Both the position numbers and the translations under genes were made by a program. From Zizania palustris (taxonomy: Eukaryota > Streptophyta > Magnoliopsida > Poales > Poaceae), in assembly GCA_019279435.1 (NCBI GenBank), contig JAAALK010000289.1:27954603-28018602 (forward strand): a DNA stretch of 64,000 nt, written 5' to 3'. Below, piece after piece: positions 20,806-31,212 of this stretch. The notes under the pieces are model-generated. The model was not told where the DNA came from. It saw nothing but the letters and a program-made list of their open reading frames with translations, and did not search any database. Position 1 is the first letter of the stretch. Every line of letters starts with the position of its first letter.

Positions 20806-23175
20806 ATGGATAGAATCTCTAAGATTCCGGTTTTTGATGGTCATGATTTTGCTTATTGGAAGGTGCGCATGGAGGCATATCTACTAAGCCAAGTAAGTGC
20901 AATTTGGGACATTGTTGATTCCCAATATGTGATTGCTGAAACTCGCACCACTGAGGCCCAAAAGGGACAGTACGATTGTAACAACAAAGCATGAAATATA
21001 TTGTTCATGAGTCTGAGTCGAAAAGAGTTTGATAGGGTCCAGCATCTTCGAACTGCACGTTAAATTTGTACCACTTTTAAAACTTTCCATGAGGGCACTA
21101 CTCAGATTAAGGCTAGGCGGCAAAGCATATATAACCAAGAATATCAAATGTTTGTACAAGTCCCTGGCGAATCTGTAGATGCCATGTTTGCACGTTTCGT
21201 TGGAATTGTGAGTAATTTGCGTTCCACTGGGACTTTGGCTTACTCTGATCATGATAGAGCTATCAAACTTCTCTATGCTCTTGATCGTAGCATATGGGAG
21301 GTGAAGATCTCTAGTATTGAAGAGTCGACAAACTTTGACACCTTGACTTGCGATGAACTCTTTAGTAAGCTCAAGTCCACCGAGATTGCCAAGGCGTCCC
21401 GTCCAGGATTTGGAAACTCTTTGTTGCCTTCTATTGCTTTGGTTTCCAGTCCTTGCAGTGGTACCTCATCTGGAGGTAACTTTTCTGGTGGTTCTGCAGT
21501 TTGTGCTTATTCTGGTGGTTTTGACTTGTCCTCCCTTGTCTCTGTCACAAAAGAACAAGTGGTCACTCTAGATTATGAGGAGCTAGCTCTCATTGTCAAG
21601 AAGTTCACTCGCTTCTACAATGATAGATGAGACCAAAGGAGAGGAGGGTCGCAGGGATGTTTTGAGTGTGGAGATCTTCCTCACATAAAAGCGAATTTCC
21701 CTAAATTAAAATGAAAAATGAAAATGAGCACAAGCACCAGAAGTGGAACAAGAAACATTACTTCAAAGGGAAGCACGGAAAAGTGGCTAAAAGAGTAGCT
21801 AGAGCTTTTGTGGCCGCTCTCAGCGACATCGACGGTACATCAAGCGAGGAGCCAAGCTCAGAGGAAGATGAGCCTCCCAAGAAGGAGAAGAAGGAGAAGG
21901 AGACAATGGACCTCACCGACCTTTGCTTCATGGTCGACGTGAACCATAGCATCGACGAGCTTGACACTTCTGAGGTATATCTATCCCGTGATCAGCTTCT
22001 TGATCAAAATGATGAATTGCATGATGTTGTTTGTTCTCAAGATAGATTACTTAAACTTGCTACTAAAGAATGAAATTAACTAAAATTCAGACTTGAAACA
22101 ATTTCCACTGATCTTGCAATTTTGAAATATAAGTGTGATGATGCTGAATGTGAGTCCTGTCTTATTGTTATGAATGAACTTTCTCAGCTGCGTTTTACAC
22201 ATGCTCAAACTATTGAAAAACTTGAAATTACGGAAAAGCAGCTTTTGGTGGTGGAGTCTAGTCTTGTTGTCATCAATGAATGCATGAACTGTCCTTTACT
22301 TGTTGAAAGCATTAAGTTGAGAGATAGGCATGTTGATGATCTTAAGGCTAGATTAGAGAGTGCTGAGTGTTCTAAGGATGTGCAGCCGGCGTGTCCCACC
22401 TGCATCACCCTTAAGTACCAACTCATCTTTGCTAGAGAGCAAGTTGAAAAATTAAAATGTGAAAATGATTATCTTCTCTCCGTGGTTGAAAAATGCACTG
22501 AAGGGAAGGGTAGGATGGATTTGCTTTTGGCTAAAACAAAATTGTGTGCTGACAGGGCACGGTTAGCTCTAGGGTTGGGCTATGAGAGAACCACTCCAAA
22601 CACTTTGAGCGAAACAGTGTTCACTCCACCCACAACCCTTGAGAAAGAAAGAGCCTAGTTAGACACCATTCAAAAAGCCAAAAATCCTACTCAATCTACA
22701 AATAAAGCCCTTCATCCACCAAAGAAAACTCCTCAGCAAAAACCCAAGAAGACTGTGATATTTGCGCCTGAGACCCATGCGCTCACACACCCAAGAGAGT
22801 ATATCACTGCTCCTACTGTCATCGGGTGGGTCATTTGGTTGGGTTTTGCTTTCGTCGTATTAAGGATGAACGATGTTCTTTTACGATGAGTTTTCATGAC
22901 ATGCACTACCCATCTTTTTGTATGCATGAGTCTGCTTTTCACTCTTATCCTGATTTTGAGGCTCACAATGGTCCCATGAGAGATTTTGCCTATCGTGGTG
23001 TACACCATGCTTCATATGGTGCTTTGAATCTCGACAGTTTAGGAGACCTCGCCGTTTTCCAGGTTCGCACTTTGTAGGTACACCACACACTTTTTATCAT
23101 GGTTCATACCCTGTGAATAATCAGTCTACTGCTTTACCTGGTTCTCGAGTTATACAATGCTGGATTCCTAAATAA
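20806..23175 (+). pseudogene. copia F Gag with two CCHC zinc fingers
   Basis: Starts MDRISKIPVFDGHDFAYWKV (ATG 20806), the usual copia Gag opening, with the capsid domain running to about 21630. The first CCHC (CFECGDLPHIKANF, 21658 on) has its last Cys replaced by Phe and lies in a shifted frame. Then come a Lys-rich and acidic tract (SSEEPSSEEDEPPKKEKKEK), a coiled-coil-like region (about 21960-22600), and a second CCHC YHCSYCHRVGHLVGFC (about 22803-22852). The frame is broken near 21000 and by stops at 21628, 22071 and 22656. A C-terminal RVIQCWIPK ... FFTHPNTKH segment matches the Gag/Pol junction of copia A (31130-31200). Particle protein of a non-autonomous element. Confidence 0.8.
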
Positions 23176-23410
23176 TTTTTCACTCACCCCAACACTAAGC
23201 ATTTGAGATCTTCTAGCATGTTTTGAGGGGGAGTTGTGTAGCACTGCATGAGCTTTTGTTATATGATTAATTGCTTTTATAAGTACATGATTTTTTATGC
23301 CTTTGAAGTATTGTTTTTAATATTGTAGATTTCACTTGGCTTGATTACATCTGATGTTTTTCATGAGCATGGCTTTTTATTTGTGAAAATTTGAAAATGA
23401 TCACTACATG

Positions 23411-23795
23411 GTCTAGAAACTAGCATGAATAGGTTGAGTGCTTTAGCTATCTTTTACTTACCTGGTAGCTAAGTCCTTTTCACTTGGATGCTAATACACA
23501 ACTTGATCATTTCAAAAATATTATGCTGAAAATTAAAAAAATGAAAATGAAATGAAAATGAAATTAAAATGAATGATATTCATGTTGTCTTATGCTGAAA
23601 TTGAAAAGATCCAGGTGGGTTTGCTTTGTCACACTACTTTGTTCTGAACTGCTTACCATAGCACTTTGGTATGAACTAGGACATTGAAGTGTATGCCGAG
23701 ACCATAGCTTTAAGCTTCTGATGGTTTCAACCTAGGCTTAGCATGGTTGGTTAGCATAAAGTTGACTTGCAAATAACCCTTGGCACTACAATGAA
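23411..23795 (+). other. conserved non-coding block, copy in copia F
   Basis: Shares two clear sub-blocks with the minus strand of 33755-34117 (copia D) and 61617-61985 (copia C). One is a CTAGCATG...GGTTG...GCTTTAGCTATC...GGTAGCTA part. The other starts GATCCAGGTGGGTTTGCTTT and continues ACTGCTTACCATAGCAC...CTTATTT-like to AATAACCC. All three lie between the last coding part and the PPT, in the same orientation to their element. Confidence 0.75.
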
Positions 23796-24162
23796 AAATA
23801 AAAAATCAAAAGCTTGAATCAATTGCATATCAAGTTTGCTGGAGCTCCTTGGAGTGGGATATGCTTGTCTGTTTAGTATTTGATTAGCTTTTGCATTTCA
23901 TTCCTTGCCATGTCTAGTATGCTAGTTTGAGTGGTGATGCTTTTATTTGGTAAAATCTGAAAATGTTTGCTCATGCCTTTTGTTTAGATGGTATTCATCT
24001 GAGTGTTTCTTACAGTACTTTTAGACAATATTCATAGCAAATGCTTGTTTGAACTGTAATTGGAGTTACTCATGTTTCAGAAGCTTGCATCTATACTCAG
24101 CCCTCACACCCCTCTTTGCATATTTTTATCATCTTGATGCTTGCATTGCCAAAGGGGAAGAA

Positions 24163-24420
24163 ATGGTTTACATGATGCTTTTGGAGGCTTTTGGATGATT
24201 GCTTGGTTAAGGGGCAGTAATGGCTTTCATGATGCATTGATGCTTTTGCCAAAGATAGGGAGAATGCTTTGCATGAGTGCTTTGCATGGAAATGGTTTAC
24301 ATGATGCTTTTGGAGGCTTTTGGATGATTGCTTGGTTAAGGGGGAGTAATGGCTTTCATGATGCATTGATGCTTTTGCTAGAGATAGGGAGAATGCTTTC
24401 CACGAGTGCTTTGCATGAGT
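24163..24420 (+). repeat. ~129-bp tandem duplication in copia F 3' region
   Basis: ATGGTTTACATGATGCTTTT at 24163 recurs at 24292, and the following text (GGAGGCTTTTGGATGATTGC ... GCATTGATGCTTTTGC) is repeated with a few changes. Confidence 0.85.
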
Positions 24421-24549
24421 TTTTTCCCAAAGTGGAGATCTTTTACCAATTGACATGATTTGGCTCTTTTTTGAGTTTTTATGGTCACTTGTGCGCTTAT
24501 CTTGTAACTTTCATCATGGCTTTGTTTGGAGTTGTCAATGCACTCATCA

Positions 24550-24559
24550 AGGGGGAGAT
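24550..24559 (+). other. copia F polypurine tract
   Basis: AGGGGGAGAT directly before the 3' LTR start TGTGAAACC. The same tract stands before the 3' LTRs of copia D (33015 on, minus) and copia C (61044 on, minus). Confidence 0.8.
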
Positions 24560-26364
24560 TGTGAAACCAAGTGTGGTCGCACTATGGTTTCTGTCTTTAT
24601 GATGAGTGATTGACAAGGATGAGCGATCGAGTGAATGAGTGAGTAATGGTTTTATTGCATCGATGAGATCGATGTGTGTTCATGAAGAGTTGATGTTGAG
24701 GGGATCGGTGTGCGTTGCGTCTCTTGTTTTGGCTTGTCTCATGTGTGCAGGGTGGAGATGCTAACCAACTGTCAGCGGCGGGTTATCAAGGGTCGAGCGG
24801 AGAGCTCGATGCCAGAGGATCAAGGATGCCGGGTGAAGTTGGAGAGGATCTCCAGAGTGCACGAGGAGATAGAGCAAGACATGGACGTATGGAAGGTCGA
24901 GACAGGGTGTCGGTCAAGTCGGTGAAAGGGAGGCTAGTGCAAGTGATCGGGCGGCTCGAGGGGATCGAGAGTCGCAGAGACTTGCTGGCGGTCGAGTTCG
25001 CAGATTGGCGTCATTGGTCGGCGATCGAGGAGGCTTTGTCGGTTTTTCTTGAAAACCATCTCATATCTAAATGTTTTTAAATTCCAATAATTATGAGTTT
25101 ATTTTCATTTAGTATTTTAGAGTAAGTGTAAACTTTTAGTATTTTTCGTAATTGTCAAAATTCTGAAATTTTATTAAAAGTATAGGGTCAAAGTTGTAAT
25201 AATTAGAGTCAAATAGGGGTATTTTTCAGAATATGTAATTCTGAAAATATCTCCTAGTCTTTTAGATAATCTGAAATTACTCAAGTGTCTTTGTGTAAAA
25301 GGTCCTCCTAGGGTGGCCTATAAAAGGGGGTCCAAGGCCTAGGGTTATGACTCTCCTTTCCCCTTTTTGGCTGCTCACTTTGGGGGCTGAAATTAATCTA
25401 GATCAACTCCATTAAATGTGTCCTCCGTAGCTTTTGTTTTTATATTCTTCGCGAACTACAGTTATTTGATCCTAGATGGTGAACAGCAATGCCTGAAACA
25501 AGGAACGCCAGGTACTTTTTCTTGTGTGATCACTTTTGAAGCAGAGTTGTGAGCAAATTCTGTGCAACTTTTGGATCTGAGTTCTTCATAGCCTTTGATG
25601 TTCAAGTTGCAAGTGTTTCATGTTCAAAATTTGCAAAAAGTTTTGACCACTGCTGCATATATTTTTCTGTCCAACAAAGTGCTTAAACAGTTCTAGAAAC
25701 TTCTGATTTCTGCTGATTCAGTTGTCTTCAGTCTGGAGTCAATCTTTGAGGCGAGTCTTGATCTGTTTTGGTATTGTTCTTGGACCTGAGTTCTACATAA
25801 CTCTTGTTGTCCATGTTACAACGTTTCCATGTTTGAAGTTTGCAAAAGGTTCTGAACACAACTACATATAGTTTTTGGCTCATCTATATGCTATAAAAAT
25901 TCTAGAAGGGGGTCATTTGCTGAAAATCTTGAAGGCTCAAAGTTGAATCTAGAAACATTTTTATTCCGTCTTTTTCTTTCCCAGTTTGCCGATCATGTGC
26001 TGTCGTATGCAGTGATGCTTTTCACCATTAATAACTGCATGTACTGCCCAGCACATGTTCCACCAAGCCTATTCTGAAATTGTTTTTTTATGTCAGTCTT
26101 TTGAATAGAATAGAAAATGTTTCAGAGCTATTTTTAAAGTGCAGTCTTTGTGTGTGTAAATTCAGTGTTGGTTATCCCTCAATCTATCATTTGGCATAAT
26201 ATCAGATAGGAGGGTGATAGCATCTGTTTTTATCGAAGTCTTTACTACATCTACTTCCGCTTGTTCATTTAGAGGTGCATTGGGTGATTTGAAAAGGCCA
26301 TCATATTCGCAAGAATTTGTCGAGGTGCCTATTCACCCCCTCTAGTTGTCATTCCGATACAACA
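24560..26364 (+). repeat. copia F 3' LTR
   Basis: 1,805 bp, TGTGAAACC ... GATACAACA. TATA box at 25319. It carries an open frame at 24715-25080 parallel to that in the 5' LTR. The following 5 bp (CATGT) complete the target duplication. Confidence 0.85.
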
Positions 26365-26368
26365 CATG

Positions 26369-27662
26369 TGTTGATAGAAAAAAATGGCATTAATGGTCAA
26401 GTCTTGGTACAGGCCGAAGCCTTATAGTGTCGAAGGCCCATCTGCATGAGGCCTCGGAGGCATGTAAGCAGCCTGCTAGCTTCGACCCGAAGGCCCTTCG
26501 GAGGCCTGCTCTGCCAAAGCTTCGGCCCAAGAAGCAGGCTTCAGCGGGCCTGCCGAAGGCCCACTCCGGGCAGGCTTTGGATAAGGAGCCTGATACTGAT
26601 TCTGATTGTTTTTATCCCTAAAACTTGATTAGGCCGAATCTTATCAGATTAGAGGTAAAGATAAGAAGACTAGACCCTATAAATATAGGGGTGAGGCCGG
26701 TTCATAGGACCCCCTGACACAAATCAACCACAAAACCCTAACTTTGAACCGTACTTTAATTTTCTTTACTTTTCTGCACAACCTTCGTGGGTTTGCTTAG
26801 AAGCCCTCCGTCAGCCACAACGTAATAGTGGTAAGCCTTGTTGTTTCACCTGTGAAACACTTGTTAATCTACATAACAGATTGCTATCTCCTTGTTGGCT
26901 CGCTTGTGACCATCCGTTAATCTACGTAACAAATTGCTACCTTCGTTTCCCTACTGCAACACTTAGTAAATTCGGTCTCTAGGCCGAATTGGCACTTGAT
27001 CTCTATTTTGCTACAGGTTTCACGGTCATAGCTCCTTCGCCAAAGGTTTCTGGAGCTAGGAAGCTGATTTCAGAGGATGCTAGAGCACCCTTCGGTGAAA
27101 CCCTGCTTCGTCCACCCGTGCCGGATCCGTCACGCTGTTATCGGTCTGGTCAAGTCTCGCATACTGGAGTTGCTTCGCACCAAGCTTCATTGCACCAAGG
27201 CTTTGTCATGCCAACACTCCGCACCGGACGTAGTCGTGCCAAGCGATCTACGTTAGACTTCGTCGTATCGAAGGGCTTCACACCGAACCTTGTCATTCGG
27301 AGGTGATTTCGCACCACGATCTGTTCGGAGCCTGTCTTTGGCTAGATCGATCCGAATGCCGAAGGCTACCTTCGGCGCACCCTTCACACCAGACACCGAA
27401 GGCCCCCTTCGGTGATCACTTCACATGGTATATCATGTACCAATCAGTCTCCATTCGGCCGATTGGATTATTTCACATATATATATATTCAGCTAATTGG
27501 TTTATTTCTGTGTGATCTGATTACTTGGAGACTTCACCCCTTGCCACTGTTAAGGGTAGTCGGAACGTGATGTTAGTGTTTTGTTACGCTTAGGCTTATT
27601 CCTAAGTATCCGCACAGTTTTGGATCGTCAAACTGACTGCAGGGCACATTTCCGTGTCAACA
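26369..27662 (+). repeat. gypsy 1 3' LTR
   Basis: 1,294 bp, TGTTGATAGAAAAAAATGGC ... CCGTGTCAACA, collinear with 10226-11572. TATAAATA at 26678-26685. Its first base is shared with the copia F target duplication. Confidence 0.85.
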
Positions 27663-27678
27663 ATTAGTTATGGGCATA

Positions 27679-27930
27679 CACTAGTCACTAAAGGTGACCT
27701 TTAGTGATGGGCATACATCTATATCCATCACTAATGGTCACCTTTAGTGAGGAATATAGATATATGTGTGTCACTAAAGGTAAAGGTCACAATATAAATC
27801 TATATCAGTCACTAAAGGTCACCTTTACCTTTAGTGATGCATATATATCTATATATGTCACTAATGGTGGACCATTAGTGATGGATATAAATGTTCACGC
27901 GTTACTAAAGGTCAATTTTTTATTTAAGAT
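27679..27930 (+). repeat. CACTA subterminal repeat block (left of captured gene)
   Basis: About ten copies of TTTAGTGATG or CACTAAAGG in both orientations, ATTAGTGATG variants included. It matches the block at 28790-29115 and marks the CACTA interior end next to gypsy 1. Confidence 0.75.
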
Positions 27931-28114
27931 TTGTTCTGTACTTCTTCTCTTAGTTTCTTTTGGTTCAAATAAGGTGACGATTAGATTTGAGGTGGTCATC
28001 GAGGGGCTCTTTCCATCATGTTTGTCGTCGTTCCGATGTGTAGATCATGGTCGGGTGTGCATATTCAAATAATTGTGATTTAGATGATTATTTACTGCAT
28101 GGAGATCATGATTG

Positions 28115-28515
28115 CAGTTAAAAAACTGAAGCAACACATAAATTTAACAAGGTTTCAAATAAAAAAGTTGTCAATTTGCATCTGAGCAAAAGCACATGAT
28201 TTATTCTCAGACTTGTTGCTCTTGGGCTGGAGCATGTACTAGATGGTGTTGAGCGAGAGGTCGACAGTATCCATGGCCTAACGAGGGATACATTGGTCCT
28301 CCTAGGAGGTCAAGTCTGAAGTACTTGTTCTCGCTAAGCACAAACACAACAAGATCATTGGTGATGTCGCCGACGACGAAGCTGGACTCCTCATCCCATA
28401 CAGGGATCAAGCTCTTCTTGGAAACCATCACTTGTTCAGCTGTAGTTTCATTAAAGGGGTGGATGGAGCCATTGACGTGCACCACCGGGAGTGCCCACGC
28501 CTCCACCAGACGCAC
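28115..28515 (-). pseudogene. captured host gene fragment: C2 domain like that of C2-GRAM proteins
   Basis: Minus strand from 28515: MRLVEAWALPVVHVNGSIHP, then VSKKSLIPVWDEESSF, VVGDITNDLVVFVLSENKYF and RLDLLGG. This is the order of a C2 domain (V-E-A-LP, N-G-DP, K-L-NPVWDEE-F, L-V-V-D-D). After about 28297 the match moves to another frame: MDTVDLSLNTI (about 28275-28243), a stop, then LQPKSNKSE (28232-28206). That is how the C2 domain of plant C2-GRAM proteins ends. Calcium ligands are mostly lost (NGSIHP instead of NGxSDP). It lies between the two CACTA subterminal blocks, so the transposon most likely picked it up from a host gene. It is not functional as written. Confidence 0.7.
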
Positions 28516-28789
28516 CTATAACTTAATACTAAGGAGCTCATGGTCAGGTGGATCACAAGGTGACACCAGTTGCCATTTAGTAAATCTTATAGTGATGCCG
28601 GTCACCATCAATATATAGCGATCGAGATGACAATGGTAAAGATCAAGTAGAGAGAGAAAGGAGGGAAGTGTAGAATTGTTGAGAGTGGAGACTGAAGAGA
28701 AGGGATGAGGCTTTATAACAATGTGTGTATATTTTTGGGCTAATGTTATTTTGCCCACCCTAATTTCAAAAAAATCATATGTGTCGATC

Positions 28790-29115
28790 TTTAGTGACGG
28801 GTTTAGTGTCACTAAAGGTAGGTCTTTAGTGACGGGTCTAGATATTCATGCATCACTAAATATAGGTCTTTAGTGATAGGTCTCACACCTGTCACTAAAG
28901 GTATGTATTTAGTGACAGGCCTCAACAGTGGCCATTACAAAAGATCACTTTAGACTTTAAAAACTTATTAGTGATGAATATCATTGAGATGCATCACTAA
29001 AGATAAGGTCTTTAGTGGCAGTTATAAACACACCTGTCACTAAAGAAATATCAGTGATGTGTTTCTTTTATTTATCACTAAAGTTGCATCACTAAAGGTT
29101 ATATGTGTGGTAGTG
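28790..29115 (-). repeat. CACTA right subterminal repeats and terminus
   Basis: About thirteen TTTAGTGA/TCACTAAA words in both orientations, many followed by CGGGT or AGG, ending in GGTAGTG at 29115. These are probable transposase-binding repeats. Confidence 0.8.
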
Positions 29116-29340
29116 AATGTCCTCAACCATACATGAGTCGCTAAATCCAACAATTCATGAACCCTGAACTTGCCCTCTTCTGAATCTTATTCCAAAATTC
29201 AGTATACCAGCAACATATCTCTGTATATGCTTGATTGTTTCCTAGTGTTCAATTGTAGGATTCTCCATAAATACGCTCACATAAGTCACTGAATAGTAGG
29301 ACAAGTCAGGTCTTGTATTAACTAAATATCTTAGGCTTTG
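29116..29340 (-). pseudogene. copia B: RT end and RNase H start
   Basis: Minus strand from 29339: LRYLVNTRPDL, SVTYVSVFMENPTIEH, IQRYVAGILNFG, then GFSDS and VEDI at the CACTA border. This is the Ty1-copia RT/RNase H connection (canonical RYLxxTRPDL, FMExPTxxH, RYxxGTxxxG). It continues across the CACTA element at 10137. The sequence differs in lineage from copia A pol next to it: the copia A/C RNase H ends TKHIDGRYHFLRDHNEKGD. Confidence 0.8.
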
Positions 29341-31212
29341 TTTCTAACTACAGTTCCATCCTCCCCTTGTTTGTTTTTGAAAATCCATTTAGTTCCAATA
29401 AAATGAACATTAGGTGGAGGATCTACAAGAGTCCAGACTTGGTTTCTCTCAAAATTTTCAAGTTCTTCATACATGGCATTGATCCAACTAGAATCAAATA
29501 AAGCATGACTCACATCTAAGGGCTCAAAAGAGACAACAAAAGCAGAATCAATGAAATGAGCATGAGAACGTGTTACCCTTTGATCAAGCTCACCAATGAT
29601 CTGCTCAGGAGGATGCATCCTTTGAATATGATGAGGAGCCTCGTGGAGGGAGGCAGTCTCCCCCTCAACTGGTGCCAGTGAATGATCGAAGATGACCGAT
29701 GTTGAGGTTGTAGCTTCGGGGATCAATGTCGAGGGTAGTAGGGGTTCGTCCTCGAAATCTACGGGATATTCGTCTTTGAAGATGGTCTACTCCATATCGT
29801 GTTCATTGGCCTATTCAAAAGAAGAGCTAACACAGGGGGTTGATTCATCAAAAGTCACATCACCTGACTCGATGGCAGTGTTAGTTTCAAAATTGAAAAC
29901 ACGATAAGAATGACCGTGAGTAGTGTAACCCAAGAAACTCCCGTCAGAAGATCGCGACTCAAATTTTTCCAAATTTCCACGTTTTAGGATAAAGCATCAA
30001 CATCCAAATACTCGAAGATGAGTAACTTTGGGTTGTCTCCCAAAACGCAACTCATAAGAAGTTAAATTCAAAATTGAGCGCAAGAAAATTCGGTTTCACA
30101 TGTAACAAGCAGTGTTCATGGCCTCAGCACAGAATTTTCTAGAAGTCCTGTGCTCATCGAGCATCGTCCTAGCCATCTCAACCAAAGTGTGGTTCTTTCT
30201 CTCAACAACCCCGTTTTGTTGAGGAACTAGAGGAGTAGAGAATTGATGTTCTATGCCATGCTCCATGCAAAAGTCAACAAAGAGATTGTTCTTGAACTCA
30301 ATGCCATTATCACTTCGAATGAATTTCAATGCACCAGGGAGTTCAGTAACAAGTCTCAACGCCAAGCTCTGAAAGTGTGAAAACACTTCATCCTTGTTGG
30401 CTAGAAAGAAGACCCAAGAGTATCAAGAGAAATCGTCGACAATGACTAACACATACCACTTGCCGCCTAAAGAACTAACCCGAGAGGGACCTACAGTGCC
30501 CATATGGAGAAGTTCTCCGGGTTGTTCAGTCATCACCATAGTGACTGGCGAGTGCGAAGCGGCAATCATTTTCCCATGTCGACAAGGAGCACAAACTAAA
30601 TTCTTCTCAAATTTGAGCTTGGGCAATCCTCGGATCAGACCTAGGGCACTCAAACGCGCGAGCAACTCAAAGCTCATGTGCCCTAGTCTCCTATGCCACT
30701 TCCAAACCTTAGAAGTCGAATGTACAACAAGGCAGTGAGAAGAACCAGATGACTCGGAAAAATCAGCTCAAAAAACTCTCCCAACTCTAGAGATCTTACA
30801 GACTAAAACGCCATCAGAATTGAGTACTTGCAAAGTATCGCGATGAAATCGCACTTCGAAGCCCTCATCAAGAAACAGAGATACAGAAAGAAAATTGTAT
30901 CCCAAATTTTCAACCAAAGCAAAATCTTTGAGAGTGAAATTTGAGTTGATTCTTAACACACCTTTACCTTTCACTCTAGTCCTTCAATTGTTGCCGAAGG
31001 TGATTTGTTCATTTTGCTTGGTTGTGGTGAGGCTGGAGAACCATGCTATATTTCCGGTCATATGGCGCAAACAACCGGAGTCCATGATCCATGTGCCCTC
31101 CAAGCCTCGATCCGATGCCTACACATAATGAGAGAACCTTGATCGCTCAGTGTTGGGGTGAGTGAAAACATGACGAGGCATCCAACACTGAGAGATACGA
31201 GTAGTAGGCACA
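29341..31212 (-). pseudogene. copia A pol: protease, integrase and start of RT
   Basis: Minus strand, in order: protease motif WIMDSGCLRHMTG (about 31100-31060; D-S-G triad); FTLKDFALVENLGYNFLSVS (30930 on); GAG-pre-integrase/zinc-binding LARLSALGLIRGLPKLKFE ... CAPCRHGK (30677-30423); integrase core LKFIRSDNGIEFKNNLF and TPLVPQQNGVVERKNHTLVE (30386-30096); then the RT N-terminus SSWINAMYEELENFERNQVW ... GTKWIFKNKQGEDGTVV (29726-29341). The RT palm, RNase H and 3' LTR are missing: at 29340 it joins copia B directly. Frame breaks at several points. It resumes upstream at 53587, beyond gypsy 2. Confidence 0.85.

Larger units (their letters stand above)
23176..24549 (+). other. copia F non-coding 3' internal region
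   Basis: About 1.4 kb between gag and PPT with no pol motif in any frame. It contains a block (23411-23795) shared with copia D and copia C, and a tandem duplication at 24163-24420. Open frames of ~105-119 codons here lie within the duplication and are not convincing genes. Confidence 0.7.
18728..26364 (+). mobile_element. copia F: gag-only (non-autonomous) Ty1-copia LTR element
   Basis: Flanked by CATGT (18723-18727 and 26365-26369), a perfect 5-bp target duplication. 5' LTR, an initiator-Met-type PBS, gag with two CCHC fingers, a long non-coding stretch, PPT (GGGGGAGAT) and 3' LTR. No integrase, RT or RNase H is found anywhere between 23180 and 24550, so its movement must have relied on pol from relatives. 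It landed on the PPT/3' LTR border of gypsy 1. Confidence 0.85.
10226..27662 (+). mobile_element. gypsy 1: Ty3-gypsy LTR element of Tat type (interrupted by copia F)
   Basis: Order: 5' LTR, PBS region, gag, protease, RT, RNase H, a second RNase H, GC-rich spacer, integrase, PPT, 3' LTR. This is the Ty3-gypsy order, and the second (archaeal-type) RNase H points to the Tat lineage. The 5-bp flanks are ATTAT (10221-10225) and ATTAG (27663-27667), one mismatch, a probable target duplication. Copia F (18728-26364) sits at the start of the 3' LTR. The element is dead: stops and frameshifts break gag, protease/RT, RNase H and integrase. Confidence 0.85.
10138..29115. mobile_element. non-autonomous CACTA element interrupting copia B (contains nested gypsy 1)
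   Basis: The left end reads CACTACCTAAAAACAG at 10138; the right end reads ...GTGTGGTAGTG at 29115, that is CACTACCACAC outward. Both are flanked by AAT (10135-10137 and 29116-29118), a 3-bp target duplication as expected for CACTA. The host sequence confirms the borders: copia B RNase H stops at 29116 and resumes at 10137 at the same codon region. CACTA-own sequence is only 10138-10225 and 27663-29115; the rest is nested gypsy 1. No transposase gene is left, so it is non-autonomous. The two terminal regions are not closely alike beyond CACTACC, a weak point. An alternative left terminus CACTAGTCACTAAAGG at 27679 was considered. Confidence 0.75.

Noticed and set aside
24097..24458. Pair of opposite frames with internally repeated protein (105 and 119 codons)
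   Set aside because: Both come from a 129-bp tandem DNA duplication in the copia F non-coding region. No coding signal.
27679..29115. Separate small CACTA element starting at CACTAGTCACTAAAGG
   Set aside because: Its flanks (ATA and AAT) do not match, whereas 10138-29115 has matching AAT flanks and the copia B protein continues across those borders. Kept only as an alternative.
30394..30738. Plus-strand 114-codon frame
   Set aside because: Shadow of the copia A GAG-pre-integrase/integrase on the minus strand.
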